A program made the position numbers and the translations under genes. From Marinibaculum sp040216765 (GTDB lineage Bacteria > Pseudomonadota > Alphaproteobacteria > Ferrovibrionales > Ferrovibrionaceae): a DNA stretch of 64,000 nt. A model generated the notes under the pieces. The model made no database searches. It saw only the letters and a program-made list of their open reading frames with translations, and was not told the origin of the DNA. Below, one piece after another: positions 16,559 through 25,550 of this stretch; the stretch's first letter is position 1; each line of letters starts with the position of its first letter. The stretch covers positions 62,001-126,000 of the forward strand of contig JAVJON010000036.1 in assembly GCA_040216765.1 (NCBI GenBank), given 5' to 3'.

Positions 16559-19141
16559 ATGACCCGGAAGAATGACAAGGCCAGGCGTTCGAGCATCCGG
16601 TCCAGGCTGTACCTCGCGTTCGGCGGCGTCGCCGCGCTGACCGTTGTGGCTGCCGCCGTGGCCTGGCTGTCGTTCGACAATGTCCGCGCCAGCTTCGACG
16701 AAATGGTCGGCGGCGACGTGCCGGCGATGACCGCGGCGCTCGAACTGGCGGTCGAAAGCGCCTCCCTGTCGGCCGCTGCCCCCGCCCTGGCCGGTGCGGC
16801 GGACAGTGCGGCGCGGGCGGCGACGATGGCCGACCTGGAACGCCGCAGCGCGCAGATCGACGCCCTGATCGCGACCCTGGCCGACGGCGCAGAGGGCGAG
16901 GGTAACACCGTGGGCGTGATCCGCGACCAGGCCGCGCAACTGCGCAGCAACCTGACGTTCCTCGATTCCGCCGTGGCCGACAAGCTGGCCGCCGATGCCG
17001 GGCTGAGCAATGCGGTGGGCGAGCTGGCCAGGCGGCATGCCGCCCTGCTGGCGACCCTGGCGCCACGCATCGATGCCGCGAATGCCGGCCTGCTGCAGGG
17101 GACCGAGGCGGCGAGCGTGGAGAGCGCCGCGGCGATCAACACGGTGCTTGCGGAGGGTGTCGGCCGGCTGCGCGACCTGCTGTCGCTGCGGGCCAATGCC
17201 AGCCAGCTCATGGTGATGCTGACAGAAACGCGCTCCACCGACCTCGCGCCACGGATCCGCGTGCTGGAGATGTTCGCGAAGAAGCCGGTGGAGGGCATTG
17301 CCGAGGCCTTGCGCAGCGTACCGGAGGACTCGACCGGTCTGCAGGTGCGCATCCCGATCGAGACCATGCTGTCCTACGCCGCCGGGGAAGACAGCCCCTT
17401 CGCGATCCGCAAGCGCCAGCTGGACGGCCTGCTCGGCGCGGACGCGCAGCTGCGCGATGTCCTGTCCAGCGCCGCCACCACCCACAGCCAGGTGCTGGAC
17501 ACCCTGCAGCCGATGATCGAGGCGGCCGAGGCCGGCCTGGTCGCGGAGGTGGAGCGGCTGGGGCAGGAGAACGGCGCCCGCATCGGCGGTCTGATGACCA
17601 CCGAGATGGCGACCCTGCGCGGCACCCTGCAGATCCAGTCCCTGGCCAACCATGCCGCCGGCCTGCTGGCGACGGCGGCGAACATGGACAGCAGCAAGGC
17701 CATCGAGGGGGAGCGCGGGCAGTTCTACGAGCAGACCGCCGGCATCTTCGCCGGCCTGAACGTGCTGGCCGACCGCGAGGCGGCAGCGGAGATCGATGCG
17801 TCGGTCTCGGCGCTTCTGGAACTCGGCGAGGCGGAGAACAACATCTTCGACCTGCGGCTCGCCAGCCTGCAGGCCGCCGCCCGCGCGCAAGCCGCGCTCG
17901 CCAAGACCCGCGGCATCTCCGATGCGCTGGCGGAGGAGGTGCGCGGCCTCGTCGCCGCCGCCCGTGTCCAGATGGATGCCCGCACGCGCACGGTCGGCGA
18001 CGCCTTCGGCCAGGCGCAGGTCCTGCTGGCGGCGCTTGCCGCGGCCAGCGTGCTGATTGCCCTGCTGGTGGCCTGGCTTTATGTCGGGCGCAATGTCGGC
18101 CGGCGCCTGGAGCGGCTGACCGCCTCCACCCTGGCGGTTGCCGGCGGCAACCTGGAAGCGGAGATCGCCACCGACGGCCATGACGAGATCGCGCAGGTCT
18201 CCAATGCCCTCCTGGTGTTCCGCGACGGCCTGGCCGAGGCGGCGGCCGCCGAGCGTCGCGCCGGCGAGGCCCGCGAGCGTGCCGAGCAGGAGCGGCGCGA
18301 GGAGATGCTGCAGCTGGCCGCCGCCTTCGAGGCCTCGGTCAGCGGCGTGGTCCGCCAGGTTTCGCAGGCCGCGGGCAGCCTCAACCGGACCGCGGAGCGC
18401 ATGTCCGGCTCCGCCGAGGAGACCAGCCGCCAGTCCCAGGCCGCGACCGGGGCGACCGATTCCGCTTCGTCCAGCGTCCAGACCGTGGCGAGCGCCGCGG
18501 AGGAACTGGCTGCCTCGATCTCCGAGGTCAGCCGCCAGGTCAGCCAGTCCAGCGCCACGGCATCCCGCGCGACCGACCGCGCGAAGACCACCGACCAGAC
18601 GGTGCGCGGCCTGCAGCAGGCGGCGCAGAAGATCGGCGCCGTGGTGACCCTGATCCAGGACATTGCCGAACAGACCAACCTGCTGGCGCTGAACGCGACC
18701 ATCGAGGCCGCGCGCGCGGGCGAGGCCGGCAAGGGCTTCGCCATCGTCGCCAACGAGGTGAAGAACCTGGCTACCCAGACCGCCCGCGCGACGGAGGATA
18801 TCTCCGCGCAGGTCGGCGGCGTGCAGCGCACCACCAGCGAGGCGGTCACCGCGATCGGCGAGATCGTCCAGACCATCGAGGAGGTCAACGCCATAGCCTC
18901 GGACATCGTCTCGGCCGTGGACCAGCAGTCCGTCGCCACGCAGGAGATCGCGCAGAACGCGCAGAGCGCCGCCTCGGGCACCGAGGACGTGGCCCGCAGC
19001 ATCGGCGCGGTGGAGCGTGCCGCCGCGGAGTCCGGCCAGGCGGCGGGCGAAGTGCTGGGCTCGGCGGGCGAGCTGGGCACCCTGTCGGCGACCCTGACGG
19101 GCGAGGTCGAACAGTTCCTGGCCAAGGTCCGGGCGGGCTGA
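16559..19141 (+). CDS. Methyl-accepting chemotaxis protein with large periplasmic sensor
   Basis: This transmembrane chemoreceptor would sense a ligand in the periplasm and control a CheA kinase. The product is 860 aa from an ATG behind GGGGAGGG. TM1 is near residues 17-40 (LAFGGVAALTVVAAAVAWLSF). The periplasmic part of about 445 residues is helical and of unknown ligand. TM2 is near 489-511 (LAALAAASVLIALLVAWLYVG), then HAMP (RLTASTLAVAGGNLEAEIATDGHDEIAQV). The signalling tip EQTNLLALNATIEAARAGE-GKGFAIVANEVKNLA is typical. There is no C-terminal pentapeptide tether for CheR/CheB and no che or fla genes nearby, so it is an orphan receptor. Confidence 0.93.
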   Translation: MTRKNDKARRSSIRSRLYLAFGGVAALTVVAAAVAWLSFDNVRASFDEMVGGDVPAMTAALELAVESASLSAAAPALAGAADSAARAATMADLERRSAQIDALIATLADGAEGEGNTVGVIRDQAAQLRSNLTFLDSAVADKLAADAGLSNAVGELARRHAALLATLAPRIDAANAGLLQGTEAASVESAAAINTVLAEGVGRLRDLLSLRANASQLMVMLTETRSTDLAPRIRVLEMFAKKPVEGIAEALRSVPEDSTGLQVRIPIETMLSYAAGEDSPFAIRKRQLDGLLGADAQLRDVLSSAATTHSQVLDTLQPMIEAAEAGLVAEVERLGQENGARIGGLMTTEMATLRGTLQIQSLANHAAGLLATAANMDSSKAIEGERGQFYEQTAGIFAGLNVLADREAAAEIDASVSALLELGEAENNIFDLRLASLQAAARAQAALAKTRGISDALAEEVRGLVAAARVQMDARTRTVGDAFGQAQVLLAALAAASVLIALLVAWLYVGRNVGRRLERLTASTLAVAGGNLEAEIATDGHDEIAQVSNALLVFRDGLAEAAAAERRAGEARERAEQERREEMLQLAAAFEASVSGVVRQVSQAAGSLNRTAERMSGSAEETSRQSQAATGATDSASSSVQTVASAAEELAASISEVSRQVSQSSATASRATDRAKTTDQTVRGLQQAAQKIGAVVTLIQDIAEQTNLLALNATIEAARAGEAGKGFAIVANEVKNLATQTARATEDISAQVGGVQRTTSEAVTAIGEIVQTIEEVNAIASDIVSAVDQQSVATQEIAQNAQSAASGTEDVARSIGAVERAAAESGQAAGEVLGSAGELGTLSATLTGEVEQFLAKVRAG

Positions 19142-19183
19142 CCCGCCCGGAATCGGCGCCCGGCCCGCAGCCTGCCGTTGACA

Positions 19184-19201
19184 GTCAACCATTTGGTTGA
19201 C
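19184..19201. promoter_or_regulatory. Operator site A: GTCAACCATTTGGTTGAC
   Basis: This is a perfect 18-bp palindrome (GTCAACCA-TT-TGGTTGAC), centred 80 bp upstream of the PHP hydrolase start. Close matches lie upstream of three other transcription units at 26841 (15/18), 26950 (14/18) and 34530 (13/18). The CCA-N2-TGG core resembles TetR-family sites such as the RutR box, but the flanks differ. It is the best copy and defines the motif. Confidence 0.7.
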
Positions 19202-19271
19202 GACTATGCCGGACCTTCCCCGGGCGGGGCAGGGATGGCATTTCGGCGGGGCCGGGGCAGGGAGTCGAGCG

Positions 19272-20768
19272 ATGGGCGATGGGCGGTACCGGATTCTCTT
19301 TGGCGATATCCACAACCACAATGCCTGCGGCTACGGCATCGGCTCGATGGAGCGGTCGATCGAGATCGCGCGCAGCCATCTCGACTTCTTCGCCTTCACC
19401 GGCCATTCCAGCTGGCACGACCTGGAACCGATGGAGGGCGGGCGCGAGCAGCACTGGCTGAAGGGTTTCGAGAAGCTGCGGGCGGCATGGCCGAACGTGC
19501 AGGACCTGATCGCCGACGCCAACCGCGACGACAGCTTCTCCGCCTTCCTGGGCTTCGAATGGCATTCCAGCCATTTCGGCGACCAGTGCGTTGTCTTTCC
19601 CGACGACCACCAGCCGATCCACTATGCCGGGGACGTGGCGGAACTGCGCGCCTTCTGCCTGGAGAAGCGGGCGCTGATGATCCCGCACCATCTGGGCTAT
19701 CCGCAGGGGCGGCGCGGGGTGAACTGGGAGGCCTTCGACGAGGCCTGCACCCCGGTGGTGGAGATCTTCTCCGAGCATGGCAATTCGGAGCATGACCGCG
19801 GGCCCTTCGACTTCTTCAACCATTCCATGGGCGGGCGGCAGACCTCGCAGACCGTGCGCCATGCGCTGGGCTGCGGCCGGCGTTTCGGCTTCGTCGCCTC
19901 CAGCGACAGCCATAGCGGCTTTCCCGGCGCCTATGGCGAGGGGCTGATGGCGGTGCTCTCGGAGCGGCTGGACCGTGCCGCGATCCTGGAGGCGATCAAC
20001 GCGCGGCGGACCTACGCCCTGACCGGGGACCGGATAGAGGTGGATTTCACGGTCGACGGCGCGGTGATGGGTTCCACCATCGCCGCCGGCCGCGAGGTCG
20101 AGGTCGCCTGGGACGTGCGGGGCCGCGACGAGCTGGACGTGGTGGAGGTGGTGCAGGACGGCCATGTCGTGCATCGCAGCTTCCCGGCGACCGCCGTGGC
20201 CGCGGACACGGCCGTCGCCGCGCCGCTGCAGGTCCGCCTGGAATGGGGCTGGGGCCCGTGGGGCGACCTGGCGCTGGAGCGCACCTGCGACTGGGACTTC
20301 GACGTCGCGGTGGCCGGCGGCCGCATCCGCCGGGTCTTCCCCTGCCTGCAGTCCGGCCCCTACGACGCCGAGCGCCGCCACCGCATCGTGCAGGGCTCCG
20401 ACACCGCGCTCTCGGTGCGGTCCTTCACCTCGCGCCGCGGCGCCTACCGCCTGAATCCGAACCAGAGCCTGGTGCTGGAACTCGACGGCGGCCCGGACAC
20501 CCGCCTGGCCGTTACCCTGCGGGAGCCGGTGGTGCAGCGCGGCGAGGTCGATGTGGCGACATTGCTGGCCGATTCCGCCAACACCTTCACCGGCCCCTTC
20601 CCGAAGGAAAGCTGGCAATGGCACCGCATCGTGCCGCTGGCCGCCTCGGCGGTCGCCGGCCGCTGCACCCTGCCGGTGCCCGACGGGCGCAGCAGCATCT
20701 ACCTGCGGGTACGCCAGCAGAACGGCCATGTGGCCTGGGTCAGCCCGGTTTTCCTGAACTACCGGTAG
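19272..20768 (+). CDS. PHP-domain (CehA/McbA or DUF3604-like) metallohydrolase
   Basis: The product is 498 aa from an ATG preceded by CAGGGAG. It begins with a PHP metal site, FGDIHNHNACGYG (His14, His16), followed by FFAFTGHSSWHDLEP, FLGFEWHS, MIPHHLGYP, VEIFSEHGNSEHD and FVASSDSHSGFPGAYG. Together these give the His/Asp set expected of a multi-metal PHP hydrolase. The C-terminal half is a beta-rich domain that I do not recognise. No signal peptide is present, so it should be cytoplasmic. PHP relatives hydrolyse carbamates (CehA), phosphoesters or lactones; the substrate here is unknown. Operator site A just upstream links it with the TTT/enolase operon at 21.2-26.7 kb, of which it is probably a functional partner. 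Confidence 0.75.
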   Translation: MGDGRYRILFGDIHNHNACGYGIGSMERSIEIARSHLDFFAFTGHSSWHDLEPMEGGREQHWLKGFEKLRAAWPNVQDLIADANRDDSFSAFLGFEWHSSHFGDQCVVFPDDHQPIHYAGDVAELRAFCLEKRALMIPHHLGYPQGRRGVNWEAFDEACTPVVEIFSEHGNSEHDRGPFDFFNHSMGGRQTSQTVRHALGCGRRFGFVASSDSHSGFPGAYGEGLMAVLSERLDRAAILEAINARRTYALTGDRIEVDFTVDGAVMGSTIAAGREVEVAWDVRGRDELDVVEVVQDGHVVHRSFPATAVAADTAVAAPLQVRLEWGWGPWGDLALERTCDWDFDVAVAGGRIRRVFPCLQSGPYDAERRHRIVQGSDTALSVRSFTSRRGAYRLNPNQSLVLELDGGPDTRLAVTLREPVVQRGEVDVATLLADSANTFTGPFPKESWQWHRIVPLAASAVAGRCTLPVPDGRSSIYLRVRQQNGHVAWVSPVFLNYR

Positions 20769-20784
20769 CGGCGGCGCGCCGGCT

Positions 20785-21180
20785 CATCCCGCAGCCGTCA
20801 TCCTCGGCCCCCGAGCCGAGGCTCCATGCCGCCAGCCTCGCGGCGCTTCGCCGCCGGCGGAGTGGATCCTCGGGTCAAGCCCGAGGATGACGGGACAGCG
20901 GGCGCAACAGGGCGACCCGGCGCCACTGCCCGAGGCCTGCGCCCGCATCCCCCATCCCCCAGCCGTCATCCTCGGGTCAAGTCCGAGGATGACGGGACAG
21001 CGGACGCAACAGGGCGACCCGGCGCCACTGCCCGAGGCGTGCGCCCGCATCCCCCATCCCCCAGCCGTCATCCTCGGCCCCCGAGCCGAGGAACCATGCC
21101 GCCAGCCTCGCGGCGCTTCGCCGCTGGCGGAGTGGATCCTCGGGTCAAGCCCGAGGATGACGGGATAGCGGGCGCAACAG
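20785..21180. repeat. Palindromic intergenic repeat block 1 with a 102-bp tandem duplication
   Basis: The convergent gap (20769-21207) is filled by repeat DNA and holds no gene. Units open with GCCGTCATCCTCGG and close with the inverse complement GAGGATGACGGGA, so each can fold into long stems. A 102-bp unit is present twice in tandem (20891-20992 and 20993-21094) with a few substitutions, flanked by two copies of a longer element containing a GCCTCGCGGCGCTTCGCCG stem. Related elements occur near 32.6, 40.1 and 60.3 kb. It may act as a bidirectional terminator between the two converging genes. Confidence 0.75.
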
Positions 21181-21207
21181 GGCGGCCCGGGGCGGCCCGG
21201 CGGCGCC

Positions 21208-22347
21208 CTAGAGCTTCAGGTCCAGGGCCAGCTCGCCGCGCACCCGGTCCTCGTCGATCTCGCAGCCCAGGCCGGGGACCTGCGGCACCAGGGCGGTCTG
21301 GCCGTCCATCGGCAGCGGGGACTTGAGGTAGTTGCCGGCCAGGTGCTGCGGCCCGTTCAGGTCGGCGGGATAGTCGATGCCGAACGCGGCGAAGACATGC
21401 ACCGAGGCGGCGAAGCCGATCGGCGCGTCCATCAGGCCGGAGCCGATCAGCTTGATCCCGGCATTGCGCGCCAGCTCGCAGAGCTGCCGGGCATAGTGGA
21501 TGCCGCCGCATTTCTGCACCTTGCAGACCAGCCCCTCCACCGCGTCGCGGCGCAGCAGGTCGACGATGAAGGGCAGGCCCATCGCCGCCTCGTCCAGCGA
21601 GATGTTCATGGCGGTGGCGGAGAGCAGCTTCTTCATGCCGTAGACGTCGGTCATCGGGATCGGCTGTTCGAACAGCTCGATCCCCAAGGCCTCGAATCCC
21701 TTGGCGGCGCGCAGCGCGCGGTCCAGGTCGTAGCCCTGGTTGGCATCCGCCCAGGTGATGGCGCCGGGCGCCCCCTGCAACACGGTGCGGACCCGTTCGA
21801 CATCGAGCTGCGGATCGTTGCCGACCTTCACCTTGAACGCCTTGTAGCCTTCGTCCAGGCCCTGCTGCACGGATTTCTCCACGCCTGCCACGTCCGGCGC
21901 GGAGACCAGGTAGCTGAGCTGGATCCGGTCGCTGCGCTTCGCGCCCAGCCAGGTCTGCAGGTTGATGCCCAGCTTGCGGCAGATCAGGTCGTGCACGGCC
22001 ATGTCCACGGCGGCCTTGGCGATCGGCTGGCCCGGGTCGAAGCCCGGCGCCAGCTCGGTGTTCATCGCGTCGTGCAGGCCGGCGATGTCGAACGGGTCGC
22101 GGCCGATCAGCACCGGCGCCAGGTAGTGCCGGATCGTGGTGAAGGTGGAATGGGTGGTCTCCGCCGACCAGCGCCGGCTGGGCCCCGCCTCGCCCCAGCC
22201 GAAGGTGCCGTCGTCGGCGGTGATCTTCACCATGGCGATCTGCTTGCCCTCCTCGATGCTGCGCGCGATGCCGCGCGACAGCTTGACGGTGGCGCGCAGC
22301 GGCAGGCGCACGGGCAGGACTTCGACGGTCTGGATCTTCAGGGTCAA
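21208..22347 (-). CDS. Enolase-superfamily enzyme (mandelate racemase/muconate lactonizing type)
   Basis: These enzymes abstract a proton alpha to a carboxylate with Mg2+ help, giving racemisation, cycloisomerisation or dehydration. The product is 379 aa. The N-terminal capping domain (IARSIEEGKQIAMVKITADDG) is followed by a barrel with the KxK catalytic motif in YKAFKVKVGND, metal ligands Asp in WADANQGY, Glu in LFEQPIP and Asp in ISLDEAAMG, and the second catalytic Lys in VCKVQKCGG. This is the muconate-lactonizing/dipeptide-epimerase layout rather than the mandelate racemase His-Asp layout. A TTG start at 22347 is chosen because AGGAG lies 7 nt upstream and the next Met would remove part of the cap. 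It is the last gene of the operon, 10 bp after tctA. Confidence 0.85.
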   Translation of the reverse strand: MTLKIQTVEVLPVRLPLRATVKLSRGIARSIEEGKQIAMVKITADDGTFGWGEAGPSRRWSAETTHSTFTTIRHYLAPVLIGRDPFDIAGLHDAMNTELAPGFDPGQPIAKAAVDMAVHDLICRKLGINLQTWLGAKRSDRIQLSYLVSAPDVAGVEKSVQQGLDEGYKAFKVKVGNDPQLDVERVRTVLQGAPGAITWADANQGYDLDRALRAAKGFEALGIELFEQPIPMTDVYGMKKLLSATAMNISLDEAAMGLPFIVDLLRRDAVEGLVCKVQKCGGIHYARQLCELARNAGIKLIGSGLMDAPIGFAASVHVFAAFGIDYPADLNGPQHLAGNYLKSPLPMDGQTALVPQVPGLGCEIDEDRVRGELALDLKL

Positions 22348-22357
22348 GGGAACGCTC

Positions 22358-23851
22358 CTAGGAGGGGACCTGCCGGCCGCGGGTCTCGCGCCAGGCAACG
22401 ATGGCGATGGTGGCCAGGGCCAGCAGCAGGAAGCCGGCGGCGATCGGCCGGGTGACGAAGATGTCCAGGCTGCCGCGCGACAGGATCATCGCCTGGCGGA
22501 AGCCGACCTCGACCAGCGGCCCCAGGATGAAGCCGATAAGCAGCGGCGCGATCGGGAAGCCGAACCGGTTCATGCCATAGCCCAGGATGCCGAAGCCCAG
22601 CATGACGAACAGGTCGAGGAAGTTGTGCGTGGTGACATAGACGCCGGTCACGCTGAGCACCAGGATCACCGGGAACAGCATGGCGTTCGGCAGGCGGGTG
22701 GTCTGGATGAAGAGCGGCATTCCGAGGCGCCCGATCACCAGGTGCAGGAAGGTCGCCAGCAGCATCATGATGAAGAAGGCGGCGACGAAATCGCCCTGCT
22801 GCGCGAACAGCAGCGGCCCCGGGATCAGTCCGTGGACGATGAAGGCGCCCAGCATGATCGCGGTGATCACGTCGCCGGGCACCCCCAGGGTCAGCAGCGG
22901 CGCGAAGGTGGTGCCGGTCACCGCGTTGTTGCCGGACTCCGCCGCCGCGACCCCCTCGATCGCGCCCTCGCCGAAGCGCTCCGGATGGCGCGACATGTTC
23001 CGGGTGATGCCGTAGTTCAGGTAGGCCGAGACCGCCGCCCCCAGCCCCGGCACCGCGCCGATGAAGGCGCCGATCGCGGAGGACCGCCCGATCGCCGGCA
23101 GGCTGCGGCGCCAGTCGTCGCGGTCCAGGCTGTGCTGCGGGTCGCCGAGCCGGACCTTGCCGGTCTGCGCCTCGCGGGTCAGCCGGCGCTCCACGACGCC
23201 CAGCACCTCGGCCACTGCGAAGATGCCGATCACCAGCGCAATGAAGGCCCAGCCGCCGGCCAGTTCGCGGAAGCCGAAGGTCAGCCGGAAGTCGCCGGTC
23301 AGCGGGTCGACGCCGAAGGTCGACAGGAACAGGCCCAGGGTGCCGGCGATCAGCCCCTTGATCATGTTGCCCTGGGCCAGCACGCCGACCAGGGTCAGCG
23401 CGAAGACGCCCAGGGCGAAGTTCTCCGCCGGGCCGATCTTCAGCGCGAACAGCGCCATCGGCACCGCGAAGGCGATCAGCGCGATGTCGCTGATGAACTC
23501 CGCGATGATCGAGGCATAGAGCGACATCTTGAGCGCCTTGCCGGCCTTGCCCTGCCGGGTCAGCGGCGCCCCGTCCAGCGCGGTCGCCGCCGCCGCCGGG
23601 GTGCCGGGCACATTGATCAGGACCGCCGAAAGCGAACCGCCATAGGTGCCGCCCTTGTAGATGCCGACCAGCATCGCCAGGCCGCCGATCGGCGTCAGGC
23701 TGAAGGTGATCGGCAGGGCGATGGCCACGGCCAGCGGCACGTTCAGCCCGGGGATCGCGCCGATCACGATGCCGATCAACAGGCCCGCGACGATCATCGC
23801 CAGCGCGGTGGGCGTGGCGACCATCTCCAGCCCTGCAAGGAACATGTCCAT
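22358..23851 (-). CDS. tctA: Tripartite tricarboxylate transporter, large permease TctA
   Basis: TctA is the roughly twelve-helix permease of TTT systems, secondary importers of di/tricarboxylates that depend on a periplasmic binding protein. The product is 497 aa and contains the family motifs GAIPGLNVPLAVAIALPITF near the N-terminus, YKGGTYGGSLSAVLINVPGT and, in the second half, IGAVPGLGAAVSAYLNYG with AAAESGNNAVTGTTFAPLLT. Its inverted-repeat halves are visible from the paired IPGL/VPGL motifs. It starts 7 bp after tctB. An ATG at 23845 is an alternative start. The substrate is not inferable from TctA. Confidence 0.93.
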   Translation of the reverse strand: MDMFLAGLEMVATPTALAMIVAGLLIGIVIGAIPGLNVPLAVAIALPITFSLTPIGGLAMLVGIYKGGTYGGSLSAVLINVPGTPAAAATALDGAPLTRQGKAGKALKMSLYASIIAEFISDIALIAFAVPMALFALKIGPAENFALGVFALTLVGVLAQGNMIKGLIAGTLGLFLSTFGVDPLTGDFRLTFGFRELAGGWAFIALVIGIFAVAEVLGVVERRLTREAQTGKVRLGDPQHSLDRDDWRRSLPAIGRSSAIGAFIGAVPGLGAAVSAYLNYGITRNMSRHPERFGEGAIEGVAAAESGNNAVTGTTFAPLLTLGVPGDVITAIMLGAFIVHGLIPGPLLFAQQGDFVAAFFIMMLLATFLHLVIGRLGMPLFIQTTRLPNAMLFPVILVLSVTGVYVTTHNFLDLFVMLGFGILGYGMNRFGFPIAPLLIGFILGPLVEVGFRQAMILSRGSLDIFVTRPIAAGFLLLALATIAIVAWRETRGRQVPS

Positions 23852-23857
23852 GGCCGG

Positions 23858-24364
23858 TCAGCCGAGCAGGCGGGAGGAGGGGAGCAGGACGAGCATGAAC
23901 CTCTCGAAGAACAGCAGCAGGGCCAGCGGCACCAGCAGCGCGACGGCGATCAGCGAGACCGGCCTGCGATTGCCGAACAGCAGGTTCGCACCGGCCAGGA
24001 ACAGCGCGGTGGCGGCGAAATAGCCGAGCCAGGGCAGGGCGAGAATATAGGCGACGATGCCCAGGACCATGGCGCCGACCCGCAGCAGGCCTGCGCGGGC
24101 CTCCCGCGCGGCGGCGGGATCCACGCCGGCACCGGGTGCCGCAGGGCGGGTGCCGGCGGCATGCCAGAGCGCCCGGCCGAGCAGGACGACGGACAGGAGG
24201 CCGATGACGATGACCAGGGCGGTGGGCAGGGTCGTCGTCTTGACGAAGGCCCCCGACCCCTCGGTGGCCAGCAGGTCGTTCAGCAGGACACCGCAGACCG
24301 CGAGCAGGACCAGCCCGATCCAGGCATCCGCCGGGACCCTGCGCATCCCCCCCATTGCCGTCAT
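23858..24364 (-). CDS. tctB: Tripartite tricarboxylate transporter, small subunit TctB
   Basis: The product is 168 aa with four hydrophobic segments (ADAWIGLVLLAVCGVLL, ALVIVIGLLSVVLLGRALW, GAMVLGIVAYILALPWLGY, VSLIAVALLVPLALLLFF), as expected of the small membrane subunit. Sequence is poorly conserved in this family, so the call rests on topology, size and position between tctA and tctC. GGGGATG precedes the ATG. Confidence 0.88.
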   Translation of the reverse strand: MTAMGGMRRVPADAWIGLVLLAVCGVLLNDLLATEGSGAFVKTTTLPTALVIVIGLLSVVLLGRALWHAAGTRPAAPGAGVDPAAAREARAGLLRVGAMVLGIVAYILALPWLGYFAATALFLAGANLLFGNRRPVSLIAVALLVPLALLLFFERFMLVLLPSSRLLG

Positions 24365-24536
24365 CGCATCCCCGTCATTTCAGGTCCCCGCGCCGGGATC
24401 GTGGCTGGACGGTGCCGCAGCACGGCATCGACGTCCGCGCCGTGGGTCCCGGATCGGGTCCGGGACGACGGACCGGGGGGAGCCTTGCCGCTCCGCCCGA
24501 CCTGCCGTCATTTCCCGGACCCTCTCCGTCAGCCCC
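24365..24536. repeat. Degenerate repeat-like spacer between tctC and tctB
   Basis: This 172-bp gap inside the operon carries GGGTCCCGGATCGGGTCC and GCCGTCATTTCCC-type strings reminiscent of the palindromic repeats elsewhere in the window, but diverged. It may form stems that raise tctC expression relative to the downstream permease genes, a common arrangement for binding proteins. No gene is seen. Confidence 0.4.
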
Positions 24537-25505
24537 TCACTTCTTCTGCAGCATGGGCGCGTAGGCGTTCCAGTCGCGCGCCCAGACCTTGCCGAACGCC
24601 TCGGCCGGCAGGTAGGTGATCTCCGTCGAGGTCTTCAGCGCCTTGGCCTGGAAGTCCGGATCGGTGGCGGCCTTCTGCACGGCATCCTTCAGCCTGGCCA
24701 GCACCTCCGGCGGGACGCCCTTGGCGACGGCCACGCCGACGAACGGGCTGCCATAGACCTCAAAGCCCTGCTCCTTCGCCGTCGGGATGTCGGGGAAGGC
24801 CGGGTCGCGTTCCTCGCTGAACACCGCCAGGCCACGCATATTGCCGCCCTTGATGTTCGCCGCGACGGTGGAGGCGTTCGCCGGCAGCATGTCCACGGTG
24901 CCGCCCAGCAGCGCCGTGGCGCCGGGCGCGCCGCCCTGCTGCGGCACATGCACGACCTCGAACCCGGCGGCATTCGCCAGGCCGTTCAGGGTCAGGTGCG
25001 GCATGCCGCTGGGCACCGCGCCGAAGGTGTACTTGCCGGGATTGGCCTTGGCATCCTTCACCAGGTCGTCGAGGGTCTTCCACGGGGAATCCGCGTTGAC
25101 CGCCAGGATCAGGTTCGCGGCGACCACCTGGCCGACCGGCTCGAAATCCTCGTAGGTGTAGCCGACATCGTTCTTCAGCGGGGTCAGGATATGGTTGCCG
25201 CTGGTCGTCGCCAGGATGGTGTAGCCGTCCTTCGGCGCGTCCAGCGCCGCCTGGGTGCCCAGCGAGCCGCCGCCGCCGGCGGTGTTGACCACCGCGACCG
25301 GCTGGCCGAGCTGCTGGCCCAGCGGTTCGGCAAGCAGGCGCGCGATGACGTCGGTCGAGCCGCCCGGGTTCCAGGTCACGATCATGGTGACCGGCTTGCT
25401 GGGATAGTCCTGCGCCGCGGCGCCGGCCGTCCAGCCCAGGGTCGCGCCCGCCAGCGCGACCGCCGCGACCGCACCCGCGGCCAGGATCTGCTTCGTCGTC
25501 TTCAT
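24537..25505 (-). CDS. tctC: Tripartite tricarboxylate transporter substrate-binding protein (TctC/Bug family)
   Basis: This periplasmic receptor captures a carboxylate and hands it to TctA/TctB. The product is 322 aa with a signal peptide (MKTTKQILAAGAVAAVALAG...) cut after an AAAQ-like site. The mature protein begins DYPSKPVTMIVTWNPGGSTD, the hallmark Bug start, and contains VVNTAGGGGSLGTQAALDAP and GAVPSGMPHLTLNGLANAAG, a Bug ligand-loop region. GGGGAG precedes the ATG. The adjacent permease genes and enolase suggest import of an acid later isomerised or dehydrated. Confidence 0.93.
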   Translation of the reverse strand: MKTTKQILAAGAVAAVALAGATLGWTAGAAAQDYPSKPVTMIVTWNPGGSTDVIARLLAEPLGQQLGQPVAVVNTAGGGGSLGTQAALDAPKDGYTILATTSGNHILTPLKNDVGYTYEDFEPVGQVVAANLILAVNADSPWKTLDDLVKDAKANPGKYTFGAVPSGMPHLTLNGLANAAGFEVVHVPQQGGAPGATALLGGTVDMLPANASTVAANIKGGNMRGLAVFSEERDPAFPDIPTAKEQGFEVYGSPFVGVAVAKGVPPEVLARLKDAVQKAATDPDFQAKALKTSTEITYLPAEAFGKVWARDWNAYAPMLQKK

Positions 25506-25550
25506 CGGTCTAGCTCCCCGTTCTGGTTTTCGTTGCTACCCGGGTGGGGC

